Shown: positions 1-8,367 of the stretch, piece by piece | How positions within the stretch are numbered: position 1 is the stretch's first letter | Layout of the letters: each line of letters starts with the position of its first letter | Program-made: the position numbers and the translations under genes | Assembly (NCBI RefSeq): GCF_006539125.1 | Contig: NZ_BJMK01000008.1 | Span: 1 to 64,000, forward strand | DNA length: 64,000 nt | DNA from: Gluconobacter sphaericus NBRC 12467 | Lineage (GTDB): Bacteria; Pseudomonadota; Alphaproteobacteria; Acetobacterales; Acetobacteraceae | Direction of reading: 5' to 3' | The notes under the pieces: model-generated | Seen by the model: only the letters and a program-made list of their open reading frames with translations | Told to the model about the DNA's origin: nothing | Databases searched by the model: none

Positions 1-325
1 TTCTTCCAGGGCATCCCTGCACCAGTCAGCATTCTAACCCCGGCCCGCCAGCATCCACTGTGCCATAGAAAGACTGTCCAGCAGAGCAGCGGCACCGGTG
101 TAATCGCTGACCTGTCCCGACGTTATGAAGAAGCTCAGCGGTCGTCCGTTCTGATCCGTTATCGCATGTAGCTTCGTGTTCATGTCGTCTTTTGTCCGAT
201 CGATCAGGTGCCCTGTATCTCTTTTTTAGGCGCAGGCTTGAAGCCGTGCGATGTGCTTTGAGATAGGTCGCATCAATCATAATGGTCTGAGGCTCGGCTT
301 TCGCAGCAGACAGGCCATCCGTCAT
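1..325 (-). pseudogene. IS5-family (IS1031/IS427-like) transposase remnant
   Basis: Minus-strand fragment of an IS5-family DDE transposase that runs off the left edge of the window. The readable start has the family motif MIDATYLKAHRTASSL (DDE first-Asp region). The frame then shifts right after LRLKK: the continuation, with MNTKLHA, GRPLSFF and GQVSDYTGAAALL, is in another frame, and a TAG interrupts the segment corresponding to RGYDADW. There is also no transposase N-terminus upstream, so the copy is truncated at both ends as seen here. It is a dead insertion-sequence relic. Which IS it comes from cannot be settled without a database search. Confidence 0.8.
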
Positions 326-549
326 CTACATGAAAATGCTCATTTTCAGTCTCCGCGCAGAGCGTGAATCAGATTTCCGCAATCAAATCAATGGGTCCTG
401 AGCCTAGGAAGCTTGTCAGCATGGGCGATTCAATGTCGTGATGTTGCTTAAGCCAGCACGCGAAATCCTGTCTGCACTATCAGCATGCTGGATCTTGGTA
501 GTTACTGACGCTATCCTCGTTAGAACTGATGTTAAGGGGCGCAGATAAG

Positions 550-948
550 ATGAGGCAGGATGCTGGCGATATTATTGGTTTGCATCACGTCGCCATAATC
601 GCATCCGATTATCAGCGCTCTCGCGCATTTTATGTTGATTTGCTGGGCTTCAAGGTCATCGCTGAAAATTTTCGCGCCGAGCGTAATTCATGGAAGTGCG
701 ATCTTCAGGTCGGTGATGTCCAGATTGAACTCTTTTCTTTTCCGCAGGCTCCCCCTCGGGTTTCGCGGCCAGAAGCCTGCGGACTGCGCCATCTCGCATT
801 CCGTGTTCAGGACATTGCCAGGGTCGTACAACGTCTAGAGGGGCACGGAATTGTTTCGGAGCCAATTCGCAAAGATTCCTATACGGGTCGCCTGTTTACC
901 TTTTTCGCTGATCCGGATGATTTGCCACTCGAACTCTATGAAATGTGA
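550..948 (+). CDS. VOC-family (glyoxalase/bleomycin-resistance fold) protein, YaeR-like
   Basis: A 132-residue single-domain protein of the vicinal oxygen chelate superfamily, closest in pattern to the YaeR/SMU1112c type glyoxalase-like proteins. The paired beta-alpha-beta-beta-beta modules are visible, with likely metal ligands H13 (GLHHVAI), E60 (DVQIELF), H81 (LRHLAF) and E128 (LPLELYE). I chose ATG 550 because AAGGGG lies 10 nt upstream; an in-frame ATG at 529 would place that ribosome binding site inside the gene. The substrate cannot be read from sequence. The gene is intact but flanked on both sides by transposase relics, and looks less GC-rich than the housekeeping genes, which suggests accessory or transferred origin. 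Confidence 0.8.
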   Translation: MRQDAGDIIGLHHVAIIASDYQRSRAFYVDLLGFKVIAENFRAERNSWKCDLQVGDVQIELFSFPQAPPRVSRPEACGLRHLAFRVQDIARVVQRLEGHGIVSEPIRKDSYTGRLFTFFADPDDLPLELYEM

Positions 949-970
949 GCGCCCTCAAATTAAGGAGACT

Positions 971-1683
971 ATGCTGTCTGAGAGCCAGATGAAGCGGATT
1001 GAGCCGCTTTTTCTGCTGGCGCAGGGAGTACCACGCATGGAAGAGCGGGATCGTTTATGTGATTCGCAACGGCCTTCAGTGGAAAGACGCTTCGAAATCG
1101 TATGGTCCGCACAAGGCTTTATATAATCGCTTTATCCGGTGGAGCTGTCTCGGTGTTTTTGACAGGATTTTTGTCGTCCTGACAGAACAGGCTAGCCGTT
1201 CGAAGCTTCTGATGATCGATGCAATACACTTCAAGGTACACCGGGCATCGACGGGCCTGCTCAAAAAGGGGCTTTTTCCCGCCATATCGGACGGACAAAA
1301 AGCGGCCTGAACTCAAAATTTTATGCCGTGCGCGATGATCAGGGCCGATCTGTCCGCCTCCATCTGACTGCTGGACAGGTCAGTGATTTCAAAGGTGCTG
1401 CTGGCGGACCTGTCGGGTGAGACAGAAGAAGTGATCGGGAATACGACAGTAATAAAATTAGACAGCCTCTCGCAGACCGGAACGTCACCACCTGTATTCC
1501 ATCAAAGAAAAACAGGAAATCAAAGCGGCCTTACAATTGGCATCTTTATAAAAGCGCCATTTGATCGAAAGCATGTTCACGAAATTGAAAGACTGGCGAA
1601 GGGGGGGGCATGACTGCTGCGCTCATACATTCATCTTCGCAATCCAAATCGTAGCAAGCTTCATCTTCTATCTTAAAGAATGA
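971..1683 (+). pseudogene. IS5-family transposase, multiply frameshifted
   Basis: The relic starts at ATG 971 with a good AAGGAG ribosome binding site and reads MLSESQMKRIEPLF, the usual N-terminus of IS427/IS1031-type transposases. It then changes frame to VIRNGLQWKDA, YGPHKALYNRFIRW and MIDAIHFKVHR. It changes again to SVRLHLTAGQVSDFKGA, then to LLADLSGETEEVIG, and ends in a further frame with AHTFIFAIQIVASFIFYL before TGA 1681-1683. At least three frameshifts make it non-functional. Nearly the full protein length can still be followed, so decay came from point indels and not from a large deletion. It begins only 22 nt after the VOC gene stop, and no left terminal repeat is obvious there. 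Confidence 0.85.
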
Positions 1684-1752
1684 GTCCTGAGCGTAAGGCG
1701 GTCCTTGGGGGCAGGCTTGGAGATGTGTAAATTAATTATTCAGACTGAAATT

Positions 1753-2735
1753 AGATGGATCGAAAAATCCTTTGGTTTGAGGTTTTCTGTATGATTTCAT
1801 CATTGCGGCAATGATTGGGGATGCTGGAAGGTGAGCGATCTGGAGGGATCGAAGAACCATTGGTTGATCCGCTCCAGGAAGATGAAGCGGTGCATGTTGT
1901 AGACGATACTGGCCAGCCCGATCCTCATGGTGGCCCGGGTGAGGCCTACGATTCGGACGAACAACCCTGTCTGTGATTTCTGATCGGCAAAGACATGCTC
2001 GATACGCAGGCGGATCACGGGCTTTCCAGCATTCGCTGTCCGCCCATAGACTTGAGATGCGGCTTGTTTTCTGTGAACCTTTGAAAAAATCCCTGTTTTT
2101 CCATGAAGTCCTCATTGGCTTTTGAGCGATATGTCGTATCCGCCCAAACCGTTGAAGCTGTATTAGTTTTATCCAACGGGCACTTTCTCAGCCGCGCGCC
2201 ATCACTGGTGGCGGTATCCGTCGTTTTCCATTTGCGGATGAACCGGAACTTCAGGTCGAGGGAGACGTAGGATTTGTAGCCAAAGAACGGGATGGCAAGA
2301 TCACTCGATGGCATGGTTTCATCATCCTGTCGCTTCGCTTTGGTGAATTTCAGCGTCCAGCGCGCATGATGATCTTTTTGCGAGCTTGTCCTGCCAGAAT
2401 ACGCCCTGCCCGAAGGTCGGCTTTCTCAGTGTTGGTATTGCGCTGCTTTGGAGTAGCCACCAGCGTTGCATCCAGGATCTTGAACACCAGCACCGGATCA
2501 AATGGCGGTCGCCCGCCTTTACTCCCAGTTGAATAGGCCAGAGCCTTCTTCAAAACAGTGCGGAACAATTCAAAATCCACAATCTGGGAAAACGCTTCGA
2601 GTTGATCACCAGTCCTGCTCAGACTCTCTTCAACATCAAAGAAACCAGTTTGCTTTATGACCCATATCCCCAATCATCGCAGAAGAAATGGAATCACAGG
2701 GCAGCTCTCAAAATAGAGGGTTTTTCGAACCCTCC
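1753..2735 (-). mobile_element. Decayed IS5-family insertion sequence with imperfect terminal inverted repeats
   Basis: The element encloses the transposase relic on its minus strand. Candidate ends are 1753-1773 and the inverse of 2715-2735: read as inverted repeats they match at about 16 of 21 positions, sharing the core TCGAAAAA. The span of about 983 bp is short for an IS whose transposase normally needs about 1.2 kb, consistent with the internal deletion in the transposase. Flanking target-site duplications were not resolved. The repeats were found by eye; their statistical support and the IS name need a comparison with ISfinder. Confidence 0.55.
1800..2673 (-). pseudogene. IS5-family transposase with internal deletion and frameshifts
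   Basis: The N-terminus reads MGIWVIKQTGFFDVEESL and continues through GGRPPFDPVLVFKIL, then jumps directly to DATLVATPKQRN. The segment that normally lies between these (roughly 70 or more residues, including the LNNLSDE-type region of this transposase group) is missing, so this copy has a clean internal deletion. Further frame changes follow: one frame carries MPSSDLAIPFFGYKSYVSLD and ADTTYRSKANEDFMEKQGF, another carries RIEHVFADQKSQTGLFVR and the YNMHRFIFLERIN C-terminal signature. It cannot encode an active enzyme. Confidence 0.85.
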
Positions 2736-3046
2736 AAGTGGTCTGAGATAATGTGTTTAGTATGTAAATAACTTGATTTTTGTGCTGTATTTTACACGAA
2801 AATTGAAGAATATATGTAATAGTCTGGCAATAAAAGAAAAGTTATTTTCAATTTTTGTAGTGAGGAGCATATTGGCGAAAACAAAACTATGACTGCTGCC
2901 GTTTCTGAACGACGCGATGCAGAAGGGTGACGTAAATCTTGCAATCTCTTTTGGGTTCTAAGGGGATTTAATCAGTTATATCCTTGCACCGTTTAGGTTG
3001 TGGGAGAATAAAAATTCTTAAAAATATAATTTTCAAGGATTTAGGA
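2736..3046. other. AT-rich intergenic stretch without a recognisable gene
   Basis: About 310 bases between the IS relic and tRNA-Val. It is clearly richer in A and T than the rest of the window, with many TTTT and AAAA runs. I see no open reading frame worth calling; a 13-codon frame from about 2889 is indistinguishable from chance. No terminator with a convincing stem and T-run was found for the tRNA. Confidence 0.6.
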
Positions 3047-3121
3047 TGGTGGGCGCGACAGGGATTGAACCTGTGACCCCTGCCGTGTGAAGGCAGTGCT
3101 CTACCGCTGAGCTACGCGCCC
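3047..3121 (-). tRNA. tRNA-Val (anticodon CAC)
   Basis: On the minus strand a complete cloverleaf can be drawn. The acceptor arm is GGGCGCG pairing with CGCGCCC. The D arm is GCTC/GAGC, the anticodon stem CTGCC/GGCAG with loop TTCACAC, and the T arm ACAGG/CCTGT around TTCAATC. Anticodon CAC reads the valine codon GUG. The 3' CCA is encoded in the DNA. Its 3' end faces the insertion-sequence remnants, the usual geometry for a tRNA that serves as an integration site. Confidence 0.95.
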
Positions 3122-3218
3122 ATCCGTGGGACGGGCTTTTAGCAAGACGTTGTTTTCATGACAAGATCTTTTTCGTGGGGAGCCGCATTGTCCGTTGCGG
3201 TTCCCGTGTTGCAATGGT

Positions 3219-5105
3219 TCAGAAGCCGAACATGTGGTCCAGCGAGAATGCGCCTTTTCCGTTTTCCAGGCCGTGATAACCGAAAAGGCGGCAGGTCAGG
3301 TCTCGGATCAGGACGTACCCCCCTTCCCCGGCATGATCGAGGTGCGAGCCATCAAATAGTTGGTGCGGGCGGATCATGAATGACCCGTTGGGCGCAATTG
3401 TGATGGTCGTCTGGGTAATTAAGGACCCATTTGCGCCATGAAGCAGAAGAACGGTTTCCGAACTATCGGTCCCTTCGACGGAAGCCGGATGAATCAGGCA
3501 GCAGAAGCTTCGGAGCGTCTCCTGTCCTGCCTTGTGTCCCAACTTTAGAAAAAGTCGTGTCGTCAGGCCCGGCGGTGGGCCTGAGTACGATTGCGGCTCC
3601 GAGCGCCAAGTCATGAGCGTATTGAAGATATGGGCGCCGAAACTGGTTTCAGCGGCGTGAGCGCTTTTCCGATTTCGATAGCGCATCAGGGCGTGCAACC
3701 AGCCATCAGCTTCGCCGCCATCGCGGAAATCATAGACCAAATCGGCATGACCCGGTCGATCCATCAGGGTATGCAGTGCAACGGCTGTGTCATGGTTCCG
3801 GGATAGATTGCCGAGGAAATGCGATCCGACCTTTCCTCCTGCTTCATCAAACAGATCGAGCCTTACGGGAAGAGACTGAAGCGCTTCGGACATGGGGTTG
3901 GGCTGCAGGAAAGTCTCGAACTGTTTTGGATCCAGGATTGGAAACGGCAGCAAAAACCCACGACCCAGCGACGGCGCAAATTGACGGATGGCAGGATCAG
4001 GGCGCAGATCGTCTCGTTCTACGTTTAGATGGGCGATTCGGGTGCGGCCTCGCTGCGTGATTTCATAGCGGGGACGCACAAGATGTCGGCCCGAACGCAG
4101 TTCAAGCTGTGCAGGCCAGTGCAATCCGGGAAAAAGCGTACCAACATCTACGGCCACCGTCTCAAACGGCCCTACAGTCCGATCGAGCGGATGCGATCTA
4201 CCTTCTCCCATCCGGTTGAAGGTAATGCCTCCTGCTGGAATGGTGGTCGCATGGCTGTTCTGCACCCAGACGATCAGCGTCTCGTCGGGTTCAGGGGCAG
4301 GAAGCGTTGCGTAACACACGGAAGGCCAGGCATTGGCATCATGCGTGACGGAGAGGCTCGGATCGCCGTTTTTGCCCCAGCTGTCGAGAGCATATTTGAC
4401 GACGTCATGTCCGCGCGCGCCCAGTACATGGATGAAAAGTTGTCCCGTAAATTCTGGTAGATCAAAGCGACGACGGATATCGGCGCTGTCAATCGTGATT
4501 CCTGCCCCGGCTTCAGTCACCGGTTGTTCCCACTGGGCCAGTACCTTGCCTGCTCCGTCATAGAGCCGCATCCAGTAACGCAGGTTCTCCGCCGCATAGC
4601 TGGACCAGTAATTGGCGGTTACGATCCGGCAGGAAAACTGCTTCGTTTCGCGGAAAAAGGCGAAGTTGGTCGCGAAGTTCAGTTTGTCCAGATAGGGACG
4701 GCCTGCAACTAGCATCTCGTCTGGCAGGCGCGCGGGAGCGAGCGTGTAAAGATTTCGGTCTTTCTGAAGCCCCTTTAGCCGGGTCCGCATCTTGGCATCT
4801 TCAAAAGACAAAGCAAGGATAGCATCCGCTTCGGTCGCGGGAAGATCCACGAGCGCACGAAGTGTTCCGCCAAAACCGTCCGGCTGCCCTACCCGCTCCG
4901 TATCATGAACATAGACGCAGGCCGGTTTCAGTCCTGGATAGAGCGCGGCCAGTGTGCGGGCAGCGTCATCCGGATCGTATACAGCCAGTGTCCGCCCTGC
5001 GAATTCGGCTTCCATCCGGACGAGTGCTTCCGTGGCCAGCGGATGCGCCAGCGCCTTGTACAGAACATTGCCACCCTGCGGACCAAAGGTGCGGATATCG
5101 AGCAT
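3219..5105 (-). CDS. Conserved-type protein of unknown function, beta-rich repeated modules (628 aa)
   Basis: I do not recognise this protein. No signal peptide or membrane segment is evident. Residues 1-150 look like a mixed alpha/beta domain. The rest appears to consist of four degenerate beta-strand-rich modules at about 176-228, 276-338, 413-460 and 550-602. Each has a hydrophobic strand, a turn with Asp/Asn and Gly (LYDGAGKVL, DLFDEAGGKV, LLLHGANGSLI), a stretch ending in [TQM]LF or similar, and a closing hydrophobic strand. This suggests tandem beta-sandwich folds, possibly for binding a carbohydrate or protein partner. AAGGG lies about 8 nt upstream of the start. It begins 12 nt after the ELM1-family gene ends, so the two are probably one operon. 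Confidence 0.7.
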   Translation of the reverse strand: MLDIRTFGPQGGNVLYKALAHPLATEALVRMEAEFAGRTLAVYDPDDAARTLAALYPGLKPACVYVHDTERVGQPDGFGGTLRALVDLPATEADAILALSFEDAKMRTRLKGLQKDRNLYTLAPARLPDEMLVAGRPYLDKLNFATNFAFFRETKQFSCRIVTANYWSSYAAENLRYWMRLYDGAGKVLAQWEQPVTEAGAGITIDSADIRRRFDLPEFTGQLFIHVLGARGHDVVKYALDSWGKNGDPSLSVTHDANAWPSVCYATLPAPEPDETLIVWVQNSHATTIPAGGITFNRMGEGRSHPLDRTVGPFETVAVDVGTLFPGLHWPAQLELRSGRHLVRPRYEITQRGRTRIAHLNVERDDLRPDPAIRQFAPSLGRGFLLPFPILDPKQFETFLQPNPMSEALQSLPVRLDLFDEAGGKVGSHFLGNLSRNHDTAVALHTLMDRPGHADLVYDFRDGGEADGWLHALMRYRNRKSAHAAETSFGAHIFNTLMTWRSEPQSYSGPPPGLTTRLFLKLGHKAGQETLRSFCCLIHPASVEGTDSSETVLLLHGANGSLITQTTITIAPNGSFMIRPHQLFDGSHLDHAGEGGYVLIRDLTCRLFGYHGLENGKGAFSLDHMFGF

Positions 5106-5117
5106 ACAGGGGCCCTT

Positions 5118-6050
5118 TCAGAGCTTCAGACGTCGGCGCATTTCTCTCGCCACGAGGGGGGTATCGTCAAGCGGCATGACATTCCATGGAACCTGTGCTG
5201 GATCGAACCACTTAACCCGCCCGGCGTCCTCAAGGGTTTTTACAAAGCGTGAAATTCGGCTGGAACGGCCTGGAAGCGGGAAAACCAGCACGGGGGCTGA
5301 CGTTGCCACGGCTTCGGAAATCATCGAGACACTGTCCGTCGTGACGGCAATCATGTCTGCGCAGGCCAGCATGCCCATATAAGGGTTGTCGCCCCCGCTA
5401 CCTGTCAGAACGGCAATGCCATGAGGCTCCAGCCGTTTGCGAAAAATGGCCACGGCAGCGGGATCGGTCCGGCGCGAAGGTGTAAGGACGGCCTGTATGT
5501 CGTTGCGCTTCGTGAAAGTGATGATTCCTTCTGCCATCCGCTCCGCTTCAACCGCCCCCAGCGAGAAACGACCATTGGCGCCGCCAACCAAAATGGATAA
5601 CAGCGGTCGTGCGCCCTGTTTCAGGCGCTCTTCCCACTCGGTCCGCGCCACAGCGAGCTTTTTTGGTGTGACGGGGTGCAGTGCATTGCGCGAAATCAGG
5701 ACATTCGGTCCACTGATGTCATCATGCGTATTGGCAATCACGAGCTCGAACCTGCTGACCGGCATGCGCGGGTTCTGGATCTGCACGACCGGCAGTCCCT
5801 CGCGTCGGGCCACGGCTCTGCCGATGACGCCTCCTGTTCCTCCGATACAGATAATGAGGTCTGTGTCTTCGGGAATCCTGATGGGATTGACCCGACGCAG
5901 CGGAGATGGCCAGTAACGCGCGGGAAAACGCGACCAGAAAGGCTGGATGCACACAGGCTGGAAATCCCACTCCAGACCGGCCTTTTCAGCCAGTCCCGCC
6001 CCCTGCGCCCGCATGCCGGCGAAGTCCTCTGCGATGATGATGGCCTTCAT
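5118..6050 (-). CDS. ELM1/GtrOC1-family (DUF1022) protein, putative glycosyltransferase-like
   Basis: A 310-residue protein of the family that includes plant mitochondrial fission factor ELM1 and bacterial GtrOC1-type putative glycosyltransferases; a GT-B-like fold is generally assumed. Family signatures are visible: VQIQNPR near residue 95, LVGGANGRF, LTPSRRT, and DNPYMGMLACADMIAVTTD followed by SVSMISEA. ATG 6050 is preferred because GGAG stands 8 nt upstream. A longer frame to 6152 would run across the divergent helicase start and adds no family sequence. The bacterial role is not established; association with cell-surface polysaccharide assembly is an inference from family names and nearby glycosyltransferases. 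Confidence 0.8.
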   Translation of the reverse strand: MKAIIIAEDFAGMRAQGAGLAEKAGLEWDFQPVCIQPFWSRFPARYWPSPLRRVNPIRIPEDTDLIICIGGTGGVIGRAVARREGLPVVQIQNPRMPVSRFELVIANTHDDISGPNVLISRNALHPVTPKKLAVARTEWEERLKQGARPLLSILVGGANGRFSLGAVEAERMAEGIITFTKRNDIQAVLTPSRRTDPAAVAIFRKRLEPHGIAVLTGSGGDNPYMGMLACADMIAVTTDSVSMISEAVATSAPVLVFPLPGRSSRISRFVKTLEDAGRVKWFDPAQVPWNVMPLDDTPLVAREMRRRLKL

Positions 6051-6112
6051 GAGGGAACTCCGTAAAAAAGAAGGTATTTCCCGAACTGTAAGAAATTTGG
6101 CAAGAAGCGCAC

Positions 6113-7294
6113 ATGATAACGTCCCAGCCGCGCCCTGCCTCGCCGACCGCAACGTCCGTCACTCCTGCTCCCGGGTTTGAGGAGCTTGGGTTGATTGCAC
6201 CCCTGCTGGCAACTCTTGCCCAGGCCGGACACAAACGTCCGAGCCTGATCCAGGCACAGGCCATTCCCCCTCTTCTGGAGGGCAAAGACGTTCTGGTTGG
6301 CTCCCAGACAGGCAGCGGCAAGACAGCCGCTTTCGTGTTGCCCATGCTCCAGAAGTTGACGGAAGCTGGTCCGGCTCCCGGTCCACGTGCGCTTATTCTG
6401 GAACCTACGCGCGAGCTTGCAGCACAGACCGCTGCTGTCTGCCGCCAGCTCGGGCGTCGGCTCGCCCTGAAAACGCGCGTTATCTGTGGCGGGACATCCC
6501 GTGAGCAGCAGGTCCAGTCCGTCAGCGATGGGGTTGATATCATCGTTGCGACGCATGGTCGCCTTCTTGATCTGGTCATGCAGGCCGATCTCGTTCTGGA
6601 ACATCTCACCTATCTGGTACTGGATGAAGCGGATCGTCTGTTGGATGAGGATTTCTCTGCCAGCATGACGGCCCTAACACCCTATTTCCCGGACCAACCA
6701 CCCCAGACTGTTTTCTGCTCGGCTACATTGCCTGAGCCGGTAATGGATCTGGCTAGGCGTGTGACACGCAATCCCGTCCGCGTGGAAATCGCAGCAGAAT
6801 CCTTTACCCCTAAAAACATTCGTCAGCGGGCGATTTTTGTAGAGAAGGACGACAAGCCCGAGACTGTTGCCCGTCTTCTGAAGCATTTTGAAGGCCGCAG
6901 CATCGTTTTCGCCCGGACGAAAAACACGGTAGATGCCCTCGCCAAAACGCTGCGCCGGCATAACCTGCGGGTCGAAACCCTGCATGGCGACCGAACGCAG
7001 GGTGCCCGCAACAAGGCACTGGATCTGTTTCGTCAGGGGCGTGTTCCGGTTCTGGTCACGACCGATATCGCCTCGCGTGGTCTCGACATTCCGGATGTGG
7101 ATCTCGTTATCAACATGGACATGCCCGAAACGCCGGAAGCCTATGTGCACCGCATTGGCCGGACTGCCCGCGCCGGCCGTAAGGGCGTGGCGTTCTCGCT
7201 AATCAATATCGACGAACGTACGTTCCTGCGCGATGTCGAAAAGCATATCGGCTACCGTGTCCGGATCGCGACGGAAGATTCGCTGGACCGCTAG
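6113..7294 (+). CDS. DEAD-box ATP-dependent RNA helicase (RhlE/DbpA-like core)
   Basis: A 393-residue ATP-dependent RNA helicase. All core motifs are in place: a Q-motif region IQAQAIPPLLEGKD around 46-59, Walker A SQTGSGKT at 64-71, motif Ia PTRELA at 98-103, DEAD at 171-174, motif III SAT at 203-205, and motif VI HRIGRTARAG near the C-terminus. The protein stops soon after the second RecA-like domain and has no long basic tail, so it is a minimal core type. Which RNA it remodels, in ribosome assembly or decay, is not evident. Its TAG overlaps the stop of the convergent glycosyltransferase gene. Confidence 0.93.
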   Translation: MITSQPRPASPTATSVTPAPGFEELGLIAPLLATLAQAGHKRPSLIQAQAIPPLLEGKDVLVGSQTGSGKTAAFVLPMLQKLTEAGPAPGPRALILEPTRELAAQTAAVCRQLGRRLALKTRVICGGTSREQQVQSVSDGVDIIVATHGRLLDLVMQADLVLEHLTYLVLDEADRLLDEDFSASMTALTPYFPDQPPQTVFCSATLPEPVMDLARRVTRNPVRVEIAAESFTPKNIRQRAIFVEKDDKPETVARLLKHFEGRSIVFARTKNTVDALAKTLRRHNLRVETLHGDRTQGARNKALDLFRQGRVPVLVTTDIASRGLDIPDVDLVINMDMPETPEAYVHRIGRTARAGRKGVAFSLINIDERTFLRDVEKHIGYRVRIATEDSLDR

Positions 7295-8367
7295 GACATC
7301 TCACGGCTGGCGAGAATATCCCTCGCCAGATTTTCCCATTCCTGCCCGCTATCAACCTGCGGGCGAACGGGTGGAGGCGCCTCAAGGATATTCTCCAGCG
7401 CTGTCGCAATCGCCACCGGTTCTGGCGCGCACAGAACGGCCTGTGCATCGCCCGAAAACTGCTCTACCAGCCCCCCGACCCTGGTCGCCACGACATAGCG
7501 CCCGCTGGCAATCGCCATGGCCCCGACGCCACTCTGGGAGGCTTCACGATAGGGCAGCACCACAATGTCGGCCCATGCGATGAGGCGGGGAAGTTCGTCT
7601 TCCGCGACCCAGCGGTTCTCGACCCTGACCTGCGCCAGTGCCGCCAGTCGCCCCAGTTCCGGGCTTTCAGGTCCCTGGCCTACAACCCGACATTCGAAAT
7701 CACGTCTGACATGCGGCAAAGCTTCCGCCAGCAGGTCCAGCCCCTTGTAGGGCAACAGACGGCCAAACATTAGGATGCGCGGGGCTCCCTCATGGGCGAA
7801 CGGTGGCGCGGCTGCTCCCCCAATGAACGGCGGATGGGCCAAGGCGACGACGGGACAGTCTAAGGCATCCGGCCCGGTGGTCAGTCCATTGGCGACATGC
7901 CGGCTGAACGTGACGATCTGGTCGGCCTGACGGATCAGCCTGCGTTGCAAGGCTGCCTGTAAAGGATAGCCGTCTCCCGGATGTGGCTGCGCATCGTGTA
8001 CAATGAGCATAATTTTCACGCCAGCCCGTCGCAGCATATACGTCATCAGCAGATCTAGGGGGCCCGGCATCGCACAGATCGCTACATCCGGACGGAAGTC
8101 TCTTACAATCCATCCCAGCTGGCGTAGAAATCCGGGCGCCGTCAGCAGGCGCGCCACCAGACCCCGGAAGGAACTATAGGTCGCAATTTTCACGACCGCG
8201 TCTGGAGCGTTCCGGCTCTGAAGAATTTCCGCACGGTCTGATAGGCAAAGCAGAACATCTGTACCAGTCAGGCGTTTCAGCCCATCCGCCAAATCTACGG
8301 CAATCCGCGGCCCGGCTCCCCGTCGCCCCCATTGCCACACCAGAATGCGGTCGGCAGATGTTGTCAC
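7291..8367 (-). CDS. GT4-like glycosyltransferase family protein
   Basis: A 358-residue GT-B glycosyltransferase. The donor-binding C-terminal half carries ILMFGRLLPYKGLDLLAEAL and PYREASQSGVGAMAIASG, a variant of the GT4 E-x7-E nucleotide-sugar motif. The N-terminal acceptor domain has ILVWQWGRRGAGPRIAVDLA. I place the start at GTG 8367, which overlaps the upstream stop as GTGA. The longer open frame to 8604 is antisense-like sequence inside the neighbouring gene. Coupling to the neighbouring glycosyltransferase suggests they build the same glycan. Sugar and acceptor are unknown. Confidence 0.85.
   Translation of the reverse strand: MTTSADRILVWQWGRRGAGPRIAVDLADGLKRLTGTDVLLCLSDRAEILQSRNAPDAVVKIATYSSFRGLVARLLTAPGFLRQLGWIVRDFRPDVAICAMPGPLDLLMTYMLRRAGVKIMLIVHDAQPHPGDGYPLQAALQRRLIRQADQIVTFSRHVANGLTTGPDALDCPVVALAHPPFIGGAAAPPFAHEGAPRILMFGRLLPYKGLDLLAEALPHVRRDFECRVVGQGPESPELGRLAALAQVRVENRWVAEDELPRLIAWADIVVLPYREASQSGVGAMAIASGRYVVATRVGGLVEQFSGDAQAVLCAPEPVAIATALENILEAPPPVRPQVDSGQEWENLARDILASREMS

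Noticed and set aside
2889-2930. Thirteen-codon reading frame near tRNA-Val
   Set aside because: Too short, no conserved feature, no clear ribosome binding site.
6051-6152. Longer N-terminus for the ELM1-family protein
   Set aside because: The extra 34 residues have no family similarity and overlap the divergent helicase start; GGAG supports ATG 6050.
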